A stretch of 11,296 bases of DNA from the NCBI GenBank assembly GCA_937927965.1, contig CALEZA010000027.1:1-11296 (forward strand). Reading direction: 5' to 3'. Both the position numbers and the translations under genes were made by a program. The notes below the pieces were generated by a model. That model was not told the DNA's origin and searched no databases. It saw only the letters and a program-made list of their open reading frames with translations. The DNA is from an uncultured Candidatus Planktophila sp. (GTDB taxonomy: Bacteria; Actinomycetota; Actinomycetes; Nanopelagicales; Nanopelagicaceae). How positions within the stretch are numbered: position 1 is the first letter of the stretch; every line of letters starts with the position of its first letter. Of the stretch, positions 1 through 5,996 are shown piece by piece.

Positions 1-383
1 TCGATATCCGTCGTATTGAAACTTTGAAGGATGGACAAGAGTCTGTCGGTAACCGCACCCGCGTCAAGGTTGTCAAGAACAAGATGGCTCCACCTTTCAA
101 GCAGGCAGAGTTCGACATTATCTACGGAACAGGTATTTCACGCGAAGGTTCACTTCTCGATATGGGCGTTGACCTAGGCATCGTAAAGAAGTCTGGTGCT
201 TGGTATACATATGAGGGCGATCAGCTCGGTCAGGGCAAGGAGAATTCTCGTAACTTCCTCCTTGATAACCCAGATCTTGCCAACGATATCGAATCTAAGA
301 TTCGTGCAAGCTTCGTCCCAGTTGAGGTCGATGCAGCGCTCATCGCAGAGATCGATGAGGCCACAGCAGAGGTTGAGTTCTAA
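1..383 (+). CDS. recA: RecA recombinase, C-terminal part (5' end outside window)
   Basis: RecA is the ATP-dependent strand-exchange protein of homologous recombination and the SOS co-protease. The reading frame is already open at the left edge (first full codon at base 3) and ends with TAA at 381-383, giving 126 residues. The visible part is the end of the ATPase core followed by the small C-terminal domain. Recognisable segments are [29 protein letters not shown] and [18 protein letters not shown], all characteristic of bacterial RecA, and the acidic tail ([11 protein letters not shown]) is also typical. The Walker motifs and promoter lie outside the window. An internal ATG at 24 is not the start, because homology continues upstream of it. 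recX follows directly, the usual actinobacterial arrangement. Confidence 0.97.
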   Translation, partial: DIRRIETLKDGQESVGNRTRVKVVKNKMAPPFKQAEFDIIYGTGISREGSLLDMGVDLGIVKKSGAWYTYEGDQLGQGKENSRNFLLDNPDLANDIESKIRASFVPVEVDAALIAEIDEATAEVEF

Positions 384-898
384 TTTCTCTGCAATACGCA
401 AAGGTTGAGAGAGGCGAGGGCTCAGACCCTTACGAAGTAGCCTATGCAATAGCGCTTAACGCGCTTGTTGCTAGAGCAAAAAGTAAGGGCGAGCTTCTCG
501 CTCATCTCAAAACCCGTGGGGTCGAAGATCAGGTAGCAAATGCCACAATCTTCCGCCTTCAAGAATCAGGGTTAGTTAACGATCAAGAGTTCGCTCTTGC
601 CTGGGCCACATCCCGTCACAACCATAAGAAGATCTCTAAGCGCGTGATCGCAACAGAGCTTCGTCAAAAAGGCGTGACTCAAGAGGAGATCAACCACGCT
701 CTTGAGAGCATTGACGATGACGCTGAGTATCAATCGGCGTTTGAGCTTGCTATGAAGAAGTATGCGACGATGTCGCGGCTAGAAAGCGATGTTCAGATTC
801 GCAGAATCCAATCACTTCTTCAGCGCAAGGGTTTCGGATTTCCTGTTATCGCCCGTGTTATTCGTGAGTTGGGGATAGGCGTCGACTTTAACGAGTAG
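383..898 (+). CDS. recX: RecX, regulator of RecA; non-canonical start codon
   Basis: RecX binds RecA filaments and limits recombinase activity. The frame ends with TAG at 896-898 and shows the helical RecX repeats: residues near 17-60 (YEVAYAIALNAL, SKGELLAHLKTRGV), 70-120 (LVNDQEFALAWATSR, KRVIATELRQKGV) and the C-terminal repeat (RRIQSLLQRKGFGF). The frame is open from 377, but between there and a GTG at 644 it contains no ATG, GTG or TTG. Starting at 644 would remove half of the conserved protein. The only plausible starts are ATT at 383, which overlaps the recA stop by one base and gives 171 residues, close to the roughly 174 of mycobacterial RecX, and CTG at 389. An AGAGG lies at 368-372, 10 nt before the ATT. 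Gene identity is firm; the start is inferred. A sequencing frameshift near 385-430 is the alternative, but no start in the other frames reads through to this region. Confidence 0.9.
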   Translation: MSLQYAKVERGEGSDPYEVAYAIALNALVARAKSKGELLAHLKTRGVEDQVANATIFRLQESGLVNDQEFALAWATSRHNHKKISKRVIATELRQKGVTQEEINHALESIDDDAEYQSAFELAMKKYATMSRLESDVQIRRIQSLLQRKGFGFPVIARVIRELGIGVDFNE

Positions 899-2243
899 TT
901 GAGCGATTTGAGACGAAGAAAGTTTTCTTAACGGTGGCGGGAGCATACTCACTTCCATTGGGAGTGAATGTGATGGTTAACTCTCGATTACCACGGGTGG
1001 CTGGCTCCCAAAGACATGTTGCATTACCTATGCCTGTGTAAGTTTTCTTGTAACAGCCTACAATTCTCTTTCCGTTGACGAGATAAGTGATTTTTCCGCC
1101 CGTACTTCCAGCTGTTGGAGTTGTTGTGATTGTGACAGGAATTCCTTTATATGGATTGGCGCTTAAGGATGGCGCAGAAAGCGATGCATATTCGGCAACA
1201 TTTGTAACTGTAATTTGCACATAAAAGTCTGTGTAGTTTCCGTTGGCATCGGCTACCCGCACATCAAAACCATATTGGTTGTTAGTATCTAAGTCAGCAG
1301 GCGCTTCATAATTGGGGTTACTGACAAATGAGAGTGCTCCTGAGGATGTCAGACTTACCTTGGTGTAGTCACCAGTACTTAAGAGCGTGTAATAGGAAGT
1401 TTCTCCTGTGGAGAGAGTTGTTACACTTAATGAATTTTCGGGTGAACTCAACATTGTGGGGGAGATGGTCGGTGGCGCTATATCCACCCCAGCGTTGTAG
1501 TTTTGTGTGAGCTCGGTAGTGGAGAGTACACGATCGTAGATTGCTAAATCACTGATGCCACCTTCAAATGCTGCATCTGCCCAGTTGCTCTTTCCGATGT
1601 AGTTATTAGATAAAGTTCTGGCCCATGGAAGATAGGTATATGCCTGTGAGGCATTGAGAACATTATTTTTATAAATGTTACAAGTTGAACCATTCATTGT
1701 GATTGCCCAGTAATTCCATGTGCTCACGCCGATGGAGTTAGTTGTTGATCGGCAGTAGCCGCCAGAACTTGCATCGCGATATATTTCTATAAAGATATTG
1801 CCGGAGACGCCTTCTCGTCCGACGATGATGTTATTTGACTGGGCACCATTTCCGAAGTCGAAGATTCGCTCAAAATTATTGGCACCGCTACCAAAATTGG
1901 CATAGAAGGTAAAAGTCAGGCCGCTCCAGTTGGATGGACTAGTGATGTCAGGCAGGTCGATATATCCACCTGCTCCATCGAAGCCGAGATAACGCCCCTG
2001 TCCTGTCTGCACATCTGGCCAAGCGCCAGTTTTTGTGAGAGTTCCATTGAATGCGTTTCCGGAGAGATCTTTGAGAACCGTACTCGAGACAAAGCCTGAA
2101 GGGTTAGCGGGATCGAAATACATTCTCAAACCTGAGGTGACAACGCCAACTGCGGTATCTACTGCGGCGAATGAAGTGCCCATACTTGCGAAAGTCGAAA
2201 AGACCATCACTGCTGAAAGCAGATAGATCCACACCCTCTTCAT
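888..2243 (-). CDS. Secreted LamG/concanavalin-like domain protein, function unknown
   Basis: A 451-residue protein with a signal peptide at 1-27 (MKR, hydrophobic core IYLLSAVMVFSTFA, small residues before a likely cut near SFAA), so it is probably exported. Residues about 36-250 look like a LamG/concanavalin A-like jelly-roll: LRMYFDPANP and LKDLSGNAFNGTL at the start, a WNYWAITMNGSTCNIYKN strand pair, and YIGKSNW then the closing ISDLAIYDRVLSTTEL. Residues about 255-350 resemble a cadherin-like repeat (ADLDTNNQYGFDVRVAD). About 355-445 is an Ig-like end domain. Cysteines come in two spaced pairs (164/188 and 397/410), suggesting disulfides. There is no LPxTG motif or C-terminal membrane helix, so anchoring is unclear. 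No catalytic site is visible; carbohydrate or surface binding is an inference. Its 3' end overlaps recX by 11 nt tail to tail. It starts 18 nt after iclR. Confidence 0.85.
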   Translation of the reverse strand: MKRVWIYLLSAVMVFSTFASMGTSFAAVDTAVGVVTSGLRMYFDPANPSGFVSSTVLKDLSGNAFNGTLTKTGAWPDVQTGQGRYLGFDGAGGYIDLPDITSPSNWSGLTFTFYANFGSGANNFERIFDFGNGAQSNNIIVGREGVSGNIFIEIYRDASSGGYCRSTTNSIGVSTWNYWAITMNGSTCNIYKNNVLNASQAYTYLPWARTLSNNYIGKSNWADAAFEGGISDLAIYDRVLSTTELTQNYNAGVDIAPPTISPTMLSSPENSLSVTTLSTGETSYYTLLSTGDYTKVSLTSSGALSFVSNPNYEAPADLDTNNQYGFDVRVADANGNYTDFYVQITVTNVAEYASLSAPSLSANPYKGIPVTITTTPTAGSTGGKITYLVNGKRIVGCYKKTYTGIGNATCLWEPATRGNRELTITFTPNGSEYAPATVKKTFFVSNRSTTR

Positions 2244-2251
2244 AGGACGAG

Positions 2252-2257
2252 AGTTTA
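2252..2257 (-). promoter_or_regulatory. Candidate -10 element (TAAACT) for the LamG-protein gene
   Basis: On the minus strand TAAACT lies 8 nt before the ATG at 2243, and no Shine-Dalgarno sequence precedes that ATG. This spacing would give a leaderless or nearly leaderless transcript. A weak -35 (TTGAAG, 2279-2274) sits 16 nt upstream, inside the end of iclR. Read-through from iclR is an equally good explanation of expression. Confidence 0.3.
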
Positions 2258-2261
2258 GAGG

Positions 2262-2981
2262 CTACTTACTCTGCTTCAAATGTTCGGTAAGTCGCTCAGC
2301 TGTTGCAACCACAGCGGCTGCGTGGATGCGGCCAGGTTGGCGACCTAAGCGCTCGATAGGTCCAGAGATGGAGACAGCTGCAATGACCTTGCCATTGGGA
2401 CCGCGGACAGGTGCGGAGACAGAGGCTACGCCTGCTTCTCGCTCACCAACGGATTGAGCCCATCCACGGCGGCGATCTGCTGCAAGGTGAGCTGCTGTGT
2501 AACGAGCATTCTTTAGGACTCGATGTATCTTTTCTGAGTCTTCCCATGCCATCAAAATTTGAGCGGCAGAGCCTGCCTGCATTGTCAGAGCTGCACCCAC
2601 AGGGACGGAATCACGAAGGCCTGAGAGGCGTTCTGCCACAGCCACACAGAGGCGAATATCGCCTTGGCGCTTGTAGAGCTGGGCAGATTCGCCTGTGGCA
2701 TCTCGCAGAGCCGCTAGAGCAGGGCCAGCGGCTGCAATAAGGCGATCTTCACCAGCTGCTAAAGCCAGTTCTGCAGAACGCGGTCCAAGGACAAAGCGTC
2801 CATTCAGATCTCTTGTGACAAGGCGGTGATGCTCAAGGGCTACCGCAAGGCGGTGAGCTGTCGGACGGGCAATACCCGTAACTGCCACAAGTTCTGCGAG
2901 GGAGTGGGGGCCAGATTCAAGTGTGCCCAGAATTGCCACGGCTTTATCTAAGACGCCAACTCCGCTATTCTTCTTGTCCAT
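2262..2981 (-). CDS. IclR-family transcriptional regulator (NdgR/LtbR type), likely regulator of leuCD
   Basis: A 239-residue DNA-binding regulator. Residues about 8-70 form the winged helix-turn-helix (VLDKAVAILGTLE, SLAELVAVTGIARPTAHRL, then wing GRFVLGP). Residues 85-235 are the IclR effector-binding domain with the family signature GVASVSAPVRGPNGKVIAAV at 184-203. In actinobacteria, IclR proteins divergent from leuC (NdgR in Streptomyces, LtbR in Corynebacterium) control leuCD and other amino acid genes. That knowledge plus the divergent position here supports the role; the ligand is not visible. The ATG at 2981-2979 has no ribosome binding site, but a -10-like TAATAT ends 6 nt before it, so the mRNA is probably leaderless. 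The promoter is contained in the dyad at 2987-3021, which suggests autoregulation. Confidence 0.9.
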   Translation of the reverse strand: MDKKNSGVGVLDKAVAILGTLESGPHSLAELVAVTGIARPTAHRLAVALEHHRLVTRDLNGRFVLGPRSAELALAAGEDRLIAAAGPALAALRDATGESAQLYKRQGDIRLCVAVAERLSGLRDSVPVGAALTMQAGSAAQILMAWEDSEKIHRVLKNARYTAAHLAADRRRGWAQSVGEREAGVASVSAPVRGPNGKVIAAVSISGPIERLGRQPGRIHAAAVVATAERLTEHLKQSK

Positions 2982-2986
2982 GAAGT

Positions 2987-3021
2987 GATATTAGCATCCC
3001 ACTAATTGAGATGGCAATATC
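2987..3021. promoter_or_regulatory. iclR-leuC dyad, copy 1: overlapping divergent promoters and likely IclR operator
   Basis: Inverted repeat with arms GATATTAGCATC (2987-2998) and GATGGCAATATC (3010-3021), 10 of 12 positions complementary, separated by 11 nt. Each arm contributes to a promoter. Leftward, -35 TTGCCA (3019-3014), an 18-nt spacer and -10 TAATAT (2993-2988) end 6 nt before the iclR ATG. Rightward, -35 TTAGCA (2991-2996), an 18-nt spacer and a weak -10 CAATAT (3015-3020). The symmetry means one bound dimer could repress both directions. IclR binding is inferred from context. Confidence 0.6.
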
Positions 3022-3048
3022 ACCGTGAGAAAGATTCTGGAGGAAGAG

Positions 3049-3195
3049 ATGGGTAAGACGCTAGCGGAGAAGATTTGGGCAGAGCATGTTGTTCGCTCAG
3101 CTGAGGGAGAGCCTGATCTGCTGTATATCGATCTTCATCTCATCCATGAAGTGATATTAGCATCTCGCTTGTTGAGATGGCAATATTTACCGTGA
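3049..3195 (+). pseudogene. Truncated leuC 5' copy, 48-codon open frame
   Basis: ATG at 3049 with GGAGG at 3039-3043 (5-nt spacing) begins a frame identical in protein to LeuC residues 1-35. It then runs through the duplication junction into the second promoter-operator copy and stops at TGA 3193-3195, 17 nt before the true leuC ATG. The whole peptide would be 48 residues with nine leucines. It cannot have isomerase activity because all iron-sulfur ligands and active-site residues are absent. Against intact leuC it shows 11 silent and no replacement changes in 35 codons, so it derives from a diverged but functional leuC allele or is still constrained. It keeps a good ribosome site and could be translated as a leader; that is speculation. 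Confidence 0.8.
3153..3187. promoter_or_regulatory. iclR-leuC dyad, copy 2: promoter-operator immediately upstream of leuC
   Basis: Same dyad as at 2987-3021: arms GATATTAGCATC (3153-3164) and GATGGCAATATT (3176-3187), again 11 nt apart. Arms differ from copy 1 only in the last base, while the 11-nt centre differs at several positions, and symmetry extends two further bases inward (TC at 3165, GA at 3174). Rightward promoter elements TTAGCA (3157-3162) and CAATAT (3181-3186) would give a leader of about 20 nt for leuC. The leftward elements would transcribe antisense over copy 1 and on into iclR. Confidence 0.6.
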
Positions 3196-3212
3196 AAACG
3201 ATGGAGGTACTG

Positions 3213-4604
3213 ATGGGTAAGACACTGGCAGAGAAGATTTGGGCAGAGCACGTTGTGCGGTCGGCTGAAGGCGAGCCAGATCTGCTCTATATCGATCTTC
3301 ATCTCATCCATGAAGTTACAAGCCCACAGGCATTTGATGGACTTCGCCTTGCAGGACGCACAGTGCGTCGCCCTGACTTAACTATTGCAACAGAAGATCA
3401 CAATGTTCCCACCCTTGATATTCTCAAGCCAATTGCAGATCCTGTATCAAAGTTGCAGGTAGATACTCTTCGGAAGAATTGTGCAGAATTTGGAGTGCGC
3501 CTTCACTCACTCGGTGATGTCGATCAAGGTGTGGTCCATGTTGTTGGACCGCAGCTAGGTGTTACACAGCCTGGAATGACAATCGTCTGCGGAGATTCTC
3601 ATACTTCAACACACGGTGCATTTGGTGCAATCGCTTTTGGAATTGGAACATCAGAAGTTGAGCATGTTCTAGCAACTCAGACACTTTCTTCTCGTCGTCC
3701 AAAGACAATGGCAATTAATGTCAATGGCACTCTCAAGCCAGGTGTTACTGCAAAGGACATCATCCTTGCAATCATTGCAAAGATTGGAACAGGTGGAGGT
3801 CAGGGCTACATCGTGGAGTATCGCGGTGAAGCTATTCGCAACCTTTCTATGGAAGGTCGCATGACCATCTGCAATATGTCTATTGAAGCAGGAGCTCGTG
3901 CAGGTTTGATTGCACCCGATGAGAAGACTTTTGAATACATTAAGGGCAAGCCACATGCTCCCGAAGATTTTGATGCAGCTGTTGCTTACTGGAAGACACT
4001 ATTCACAGATTCAGATGCGAAATTTGATGCAGAGGTTGAAATTGATGGTTCTTCTCTCGAGCCATTCGTTACTTGGGGAACAAACCCAGGACAAGGCCTT
4101 CCATTAAGCGCAAAGGTTCCATCACCATCTGACTTCACCAATGAAGTCGATCAGGTAGCGGCTAAGAATGCACTTGAATACATGGGCTTAACAGCAGGAA
4201 CACCACTGAAAGAGATCAAGATTGACACCGTTTTCTTGGGTTCTTGTACCAATGGACGCATTGAAGATTTGCGTGCTGCAGCTGCAATTGTTGAGGGCAA
4301 GAAGATTGCATCCTCTCTTCGCATGTTGGTCGTGCCTGGCTCTGAGCGAGTGCGTCAACAGGCGATGGCAGAAGGGTTAGACAAAGTATTTATTGATGCA
4401 GGTGCTGAATGGCGTAATGCGGGATGCTCCATGTGTCTTGGAATGAATCCCGATCAATTGGCTGTGGGGGAGCGCTCTGCATCTACCTCAAACCGAAACT
4501 TTGAAGGGCGTCAAGGTAAGGGTGGTCGCACACACCTTGTGAGCCCACAGGTAGCTGCTGCGACAGCTCTTCGGGGCACCTTGTCATCACCAGCGGATTT
4601 GTAG
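3213..4604 (+). CDS. leuC: 3-isopropylmalate dehydratase, large subunit
   Basis: LeuC with LeuD converts 2-isopropylmalate to 3-isopropylmalate in cytosolic leucine synthesis. The protein has 463 residues, normal for bacterial LeuC. It shows the aconitase-type [4Fe-4S] ligands Cys345 (FLGSCTNGR), Cys405 and Cys408 ([10 protein letters not shown]), plus [14 protein letters not shown] at 126-139, [10 protein letters not shown] at 426-435, and the N-terminal substrate region TEDHNVPT at 60-67. The start at 3213 is chosen over an in-frame ATG at 3177 because GGAGG lies at 3203-3207 with 5-nt spacing, the family begins at this MGKTLAEK, and 3177 falls inside the operator dyad. leuD follows 12 nt later. 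Regulation is probably by the divergent IclR protein through one or both upstream dyads. Confidence 0.98.
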   Translation: MGKTLAEKIWAEHVVRSAEGEPDLLYIDLHLIHEVTSPQAFDGLRLAGRTVRRPDLTIATEDHNVPTLDILKPIADPVSKLQVDTLRKNCAEFGVRLHSLGDVDQGVVHVVGPQLGVTQPGMTIVCGDSHTSTHGAFGAIAFGIGTSEVEHVLATQTLSSRRPKTMAINVNGTLKPGVTAKDIILAIIAKIGTGGGQGYIVEYRGEAIRNLSMEGRMTICNMSIEAGARAGLIAPDEKTFEYIKGKPHAPEDFDAAVAYWKTLFTDSDAKFDAEVEIDGSSLEPFVTWGTNPGQGLPLSAKVPSPSDFTNEVDQVAAKNALEYMGLTAGTPLKEIKIDTVFLGSCTNGRIEDLRAAAAIVEGKKIASSLRMLVVPGSERVRQQAMAEGLDKVFIDAGAEWRNAGCSMCLGMNPDQLAVGERSASTSNRNFEGRQGKGGRTHLVSPQVAAATALRGTLSSPADL

Positions 4605-4616
4605 GAGGGGAAAACA

Positions 4617-5216
4617 ATGGAGAAATTTATTTCGCATACAGGAACAGGTGTTCCTCTTCGTCGTAGCAATGTTGATACAGATCAGATCATCCCTGCCGTC
4701 TATCTCAAGCGTGTGACTCGTAGCGGATTTGAAGATGGACTCTTCTCTGCATGGCGCAATGATCCTGACTTTGTGCTCAATCAAGAGGCATTCAAGGGTG
4801 GAACAGTTCTAGTTGCAGGACCTGATTTTGGAACTGGATCATCTCGTGAGCATGCTGTGTGGGCTCTTCAAAACTATGGATTTAAGGCAGTTATCTCAAG
4901 CCGCTTTGCAGATATCTTCCGTGGCAACTCCCTTAAGGGTGGGCTTCTTACGGTCATCATCTCCCAAGAAGAAGTTGAAAAACTGTGGGCCACCATAGAA
5001 TCAGAGCCATCTACAGCAATTACTGTAGATCTCGATTCACGAACTGTCTCTTACGGATCGACCACACTTGCATTTGAACTCGATGATTACACTCGTTGGA
5101 GATTGATGGAGGGGCTCGACGATATTGGCTTGACCCTCGCACAAGAGGCGTCAATTGATGCTTTTGAAGCAACTCGCGCTCCATACAAGCCTCAGACGCT
5201 CCCAATCCGCAGCTAA
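4617..5216 (+). CDS. leuD: 3-isopropylmalate dehydratase, small subunit
   Basis: The swivel-domain partner of LeuC, 199 residues, typical length. Diagnostic segments are [14 protein letters not shown] (17-30), the substrate-binding loop [10 protein letters not shown] (71-80) and [18 protein letters not shown] (94-111). The last has GN and G where many homologues carry NN and N; I do not expect a functional effect. A strong AGGAGG (4603-4608) overlaps the leuC stop codon and lies 8 nt before the ATG, so the pair is co-transcribed and likely translationally coupled. The stop codon at 5214-5216 is part of a hairpin at 5215-5239. Confidence 0.98.
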   Translation: MEKFISHTGTGVPLRRSNVDTDQIIPAVYLKRVTRSGFEDGLFSAWRNDPDFVLNQEAFKGGTVLVAGPDFGTGSSREHAVWALQNYGFKAVISSRFADIFRGNSLKGGLLTVIISQEEVEKLWATIESEPSTAITVDLDSRTVSYGSTTLAFELDDYTRWRLMEGLDDIGLTLAQEASIDAFEATRAPYKPQTLPIRS

Positions 5217-5239
5217 AGTCTGCGTAAATTGCGGACTTT
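5215..5239 (+). terminator. Hairpin at the end of leuD, possible terminator without U-tract
   Basis: Arms AAAGTCTGCG (5215-5224) and TGCGGACTTT (5230-5239) pair over 10 positions including two G-U pairs, with loop TAAAT. It begins inside the leuD stop codon. No T-run follows, so it may end transcription inefficiently or protect the mRNA 3' end. Confidence 0.5.
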
Positions 5240-5274
5240 GCCTACGGGTGAGGTGCGAAGTGTTCAACCCTCAA

Positions 5275-5294
5275 TCTCAGAATGAGAGTTTTTT
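5275..5294 (+). terminator. Weak Rho-independent terminator candidate after leuCD
   Basis: Short stem TCTCA (5275-5279) / TGAGA (5283-5287) with loop GAA, then G and six T (5289-5294). The stem is short, but position and T-run fit a leuCD terminator acting after the hairpin at 5215-5239. Confidence 0.4.
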
Positions 5295-5304
5295 ACGCAT
5301 AAAA
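5291..5304. promoter_or_regulatory. Upstream copy of palindromic motif TTTTACGCATAAAA
   Basis: This 14-nt near-palindrome differs by one base from the perfect palindrome TTTTACGCGTAAAA at 5407-5420, 116 nt downstream in front of hup. Two such copies in one 218-nt intergenic region suggest a regulator site. It overlaps the T-run of the preceding terminator candidate. The binding protein is unknown. Confidence 0.35.
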
Positions 5305-5375
5305 GTGTGAAAAAACAGCGAATAAATAATTGCGACACGCGCAGCGCAATAACGCTCTCACCCCATCTTTAGGTT

Positions 5376-5424
5376 TAAGTTTTACGCAGTTAAGCAAAAG
5401 CTTAATTTTTACGCGTAAAACTTA
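5376..5424. promoter_or_regulatory. Nested palindromes directly upstream of hup
   Basis: An outer perfect inverted repeat, TAAGTTTTACGC (5376-5387) and GCGTAAAACTTA (5413-5424), encloses an inner perfect hairpin TTAAGC (5390-5395) / GCTTAA (5400-5405) with loop AAAA. The right outer arm is also half of a self-complementary 14-mer at 5407-5420. The Shine-Dalgarno AGGGGA (5424-5429) of hup abuts the right arm, so in RNA the stem would sit beside the ribosome site; in DNA the dyads could bind a regulator, possibly HU itself. A TAGGTT at 5370-5375 is a possible -10, but no convincing -35 accompanies it. Symmetry is certain, function inferred. Confidence 0.5.
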
Positions 5425-5434
5425 GGGGAAATCA

Positions 5435-5911
5435 ATGAATAAGGCCCAGTTCATCGCTGCGTTGGCCCCACACTTCAACGGCAGCAAGAAGGAAGCAGCT
5501 CACGCTGTAGATATCGTTTTTGACACAATCGTTCGCAACATGGCTGCAGGTAACGATGTCATGATCAACGACTTCGGAAAGTTCAAGAAGGTAGATCGCA
5601 AGGCTCGCATGGGACGCAACCCACAGACTGGCGAATCAATCAAGATTAAGGCTTCAAAGAAGGCTCGCTTCCTTCCTGCAAAGGCTCTCAAGGAGATCAT
5701 CACTGGCGATCGCAAGCTCGGTCCAGCTCCAAAGCCAGAACCAAAGCCAGTAGCTAAGCCAGCTGCAAAGCCAGCGGCTAAGAAGGCAGCGGCTAAGAAG
5801 CCAGCAGCAAAGAAGGCAGTAAAGAAGGTTGCTAAGAAGGCAGCGGCTAAGAAGCCAGCAGCAAAGAAGGCAGCTAAGAAGGTTGTAAAGAAGGCAGCAA
5901 AGAAGAAGTAA
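5435..5911 (+). CDS. hup: Histone-like DNA-binding protein HU with long lysine-rich tail
   Basis: Nucleoid-associated protein of 158 residues. Residues 1-91 are the HU/IHF fold: the N-terminal helices (MNKAQFIAALAPHF) and the signature NDFGKFKKVDRKARMGRNPQ with Pro63 at the tip of the DNA-intercalating arm. Residues 92-158 form a tail of AKK, PAAKK and KPA repeats resembling the H1-like tails of mycobacterial and streptomycete HU (HupB, HupS), which add DNA compaction and are known targets of lysine modification. About 20% of residues beyond the core would be expected to be disordered; this is inference. Start: ATG with AGGGGA 5 nt upstream. The position just after leuCD matches actinobacterial gene order. 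It ends in its own strong terminator and is probably a single-gene unit. Confidence 0.97.
   Translation: MNKAQFIAALAPHFNGSKKEAAHAVDIVFDTIVRNMAAGNDVMINDFGKFKKVDRKARMGRNPQTGESIKIKASKKARFLPAKALKEIITGDRKLGPAPKPEPKPVAKPAAKPAAKKAAAKKPAAKKAVKKVAKKAAAKKPAAKKAAKKVVKKAAKKK
5777..5873 (+). repeat. Internal direct repeat in the hup tail (43 nt exact, period 54 nt)
   Basis: The 43-nt stretch at 5777-5819 recurs without change at 5831-5873. The period is 54 nt, or 18 codons, and the repeated 18-residue block (AKKAAAKKPAAKKAVKKV) differs once between copies (V to A). It is a candidate site of length change by slipped replication or unequal crossing over. Confidence 0.9.
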
Positions 5912-5929
5912 TTCTTCTCTCACCTTCCT

Positions 5930-5970
5930 GAATGGAGTCGGCAAATGCCGACTCCATTCTCTTTTTATTT
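5930..5970 (+). terminator. Strong Rho-independent terminator after hup
   Basis: A perfect inverted repeat, GAATGGAGTCGGCA (5930-5943) and TGCCGACTCCATTC (5946-5959), is followed by TCTTTTTATTT. With the innermost A-T pair open, this is a 13-bp stem with a 4-nt loop. It isolates hup from plsC. Confidence 0.93.
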
Positions 5971-5983
5971 CCAAGTAAGCCCG

Positions 5984-5989
5984 TAAGAT
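5984..5989 (+). promoter_or_regulatory. -10 element TAAGAT for plsC, leaderless transcript likely
   Basis: TAAGAT ends 7 nt before the plsC ATG and there is no Shine-Dalgarno sequence in front of it, so transcription would begin at or next to the A of ATG. No good -35 is visible. The preceding terminator requires a new promoter here. Confidence 0.5.
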
Positions 5990-5996
5990 TGCGACT

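Larger units (their letters stand above)
2977..3316 (+). repeat. Imperfect tandem duplication of the iclR-leuC junction (2977-3142 and 3143-3306)
   Basis: Two adjacent copies, 166 and 164 nt long, each running from the iclR start region through the promoter-operator dyad, a leuC ribosome binding site and the first 35 codons of leuC. The 10-mer TCCATGAAGT is present three times, at 2977, 3143 and 3307, exactly at the unit borders. In single-copy form it belongs once to the iclR start region and once to leuC codons 32-35, so the duplication appears to have formed between these two matching 10-mers. The coding parts of the copies differ at 11 positions; the last 29 nt (3124-3152 versus 3288-3316) are identical. 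The non-coding parts differ by scattered substitutions and small indels. Confidence 0.95.

Noticed and set aside
174..449. Minus-strand frame opposite recA and the start of recX
   Set aside because: Antisense to conserved RecA codons, with no homology or ribosome site.
3177..3212. Extended leuC start at ATG 3177 (12 extra residues)
   Set aside because: It has no ribosome site, lies within the operator dyad, and is absent from the family N-terminus. ATG 3213 has GGAGG at 5 nt.
3022..3212. Classical leucine attenuator or T-box leader before leuC
   Set aside because: No run of consecutive Leu codons, no terminator with T-run, and no T-box sequence. The structure is explained by the duplication and the dyads.
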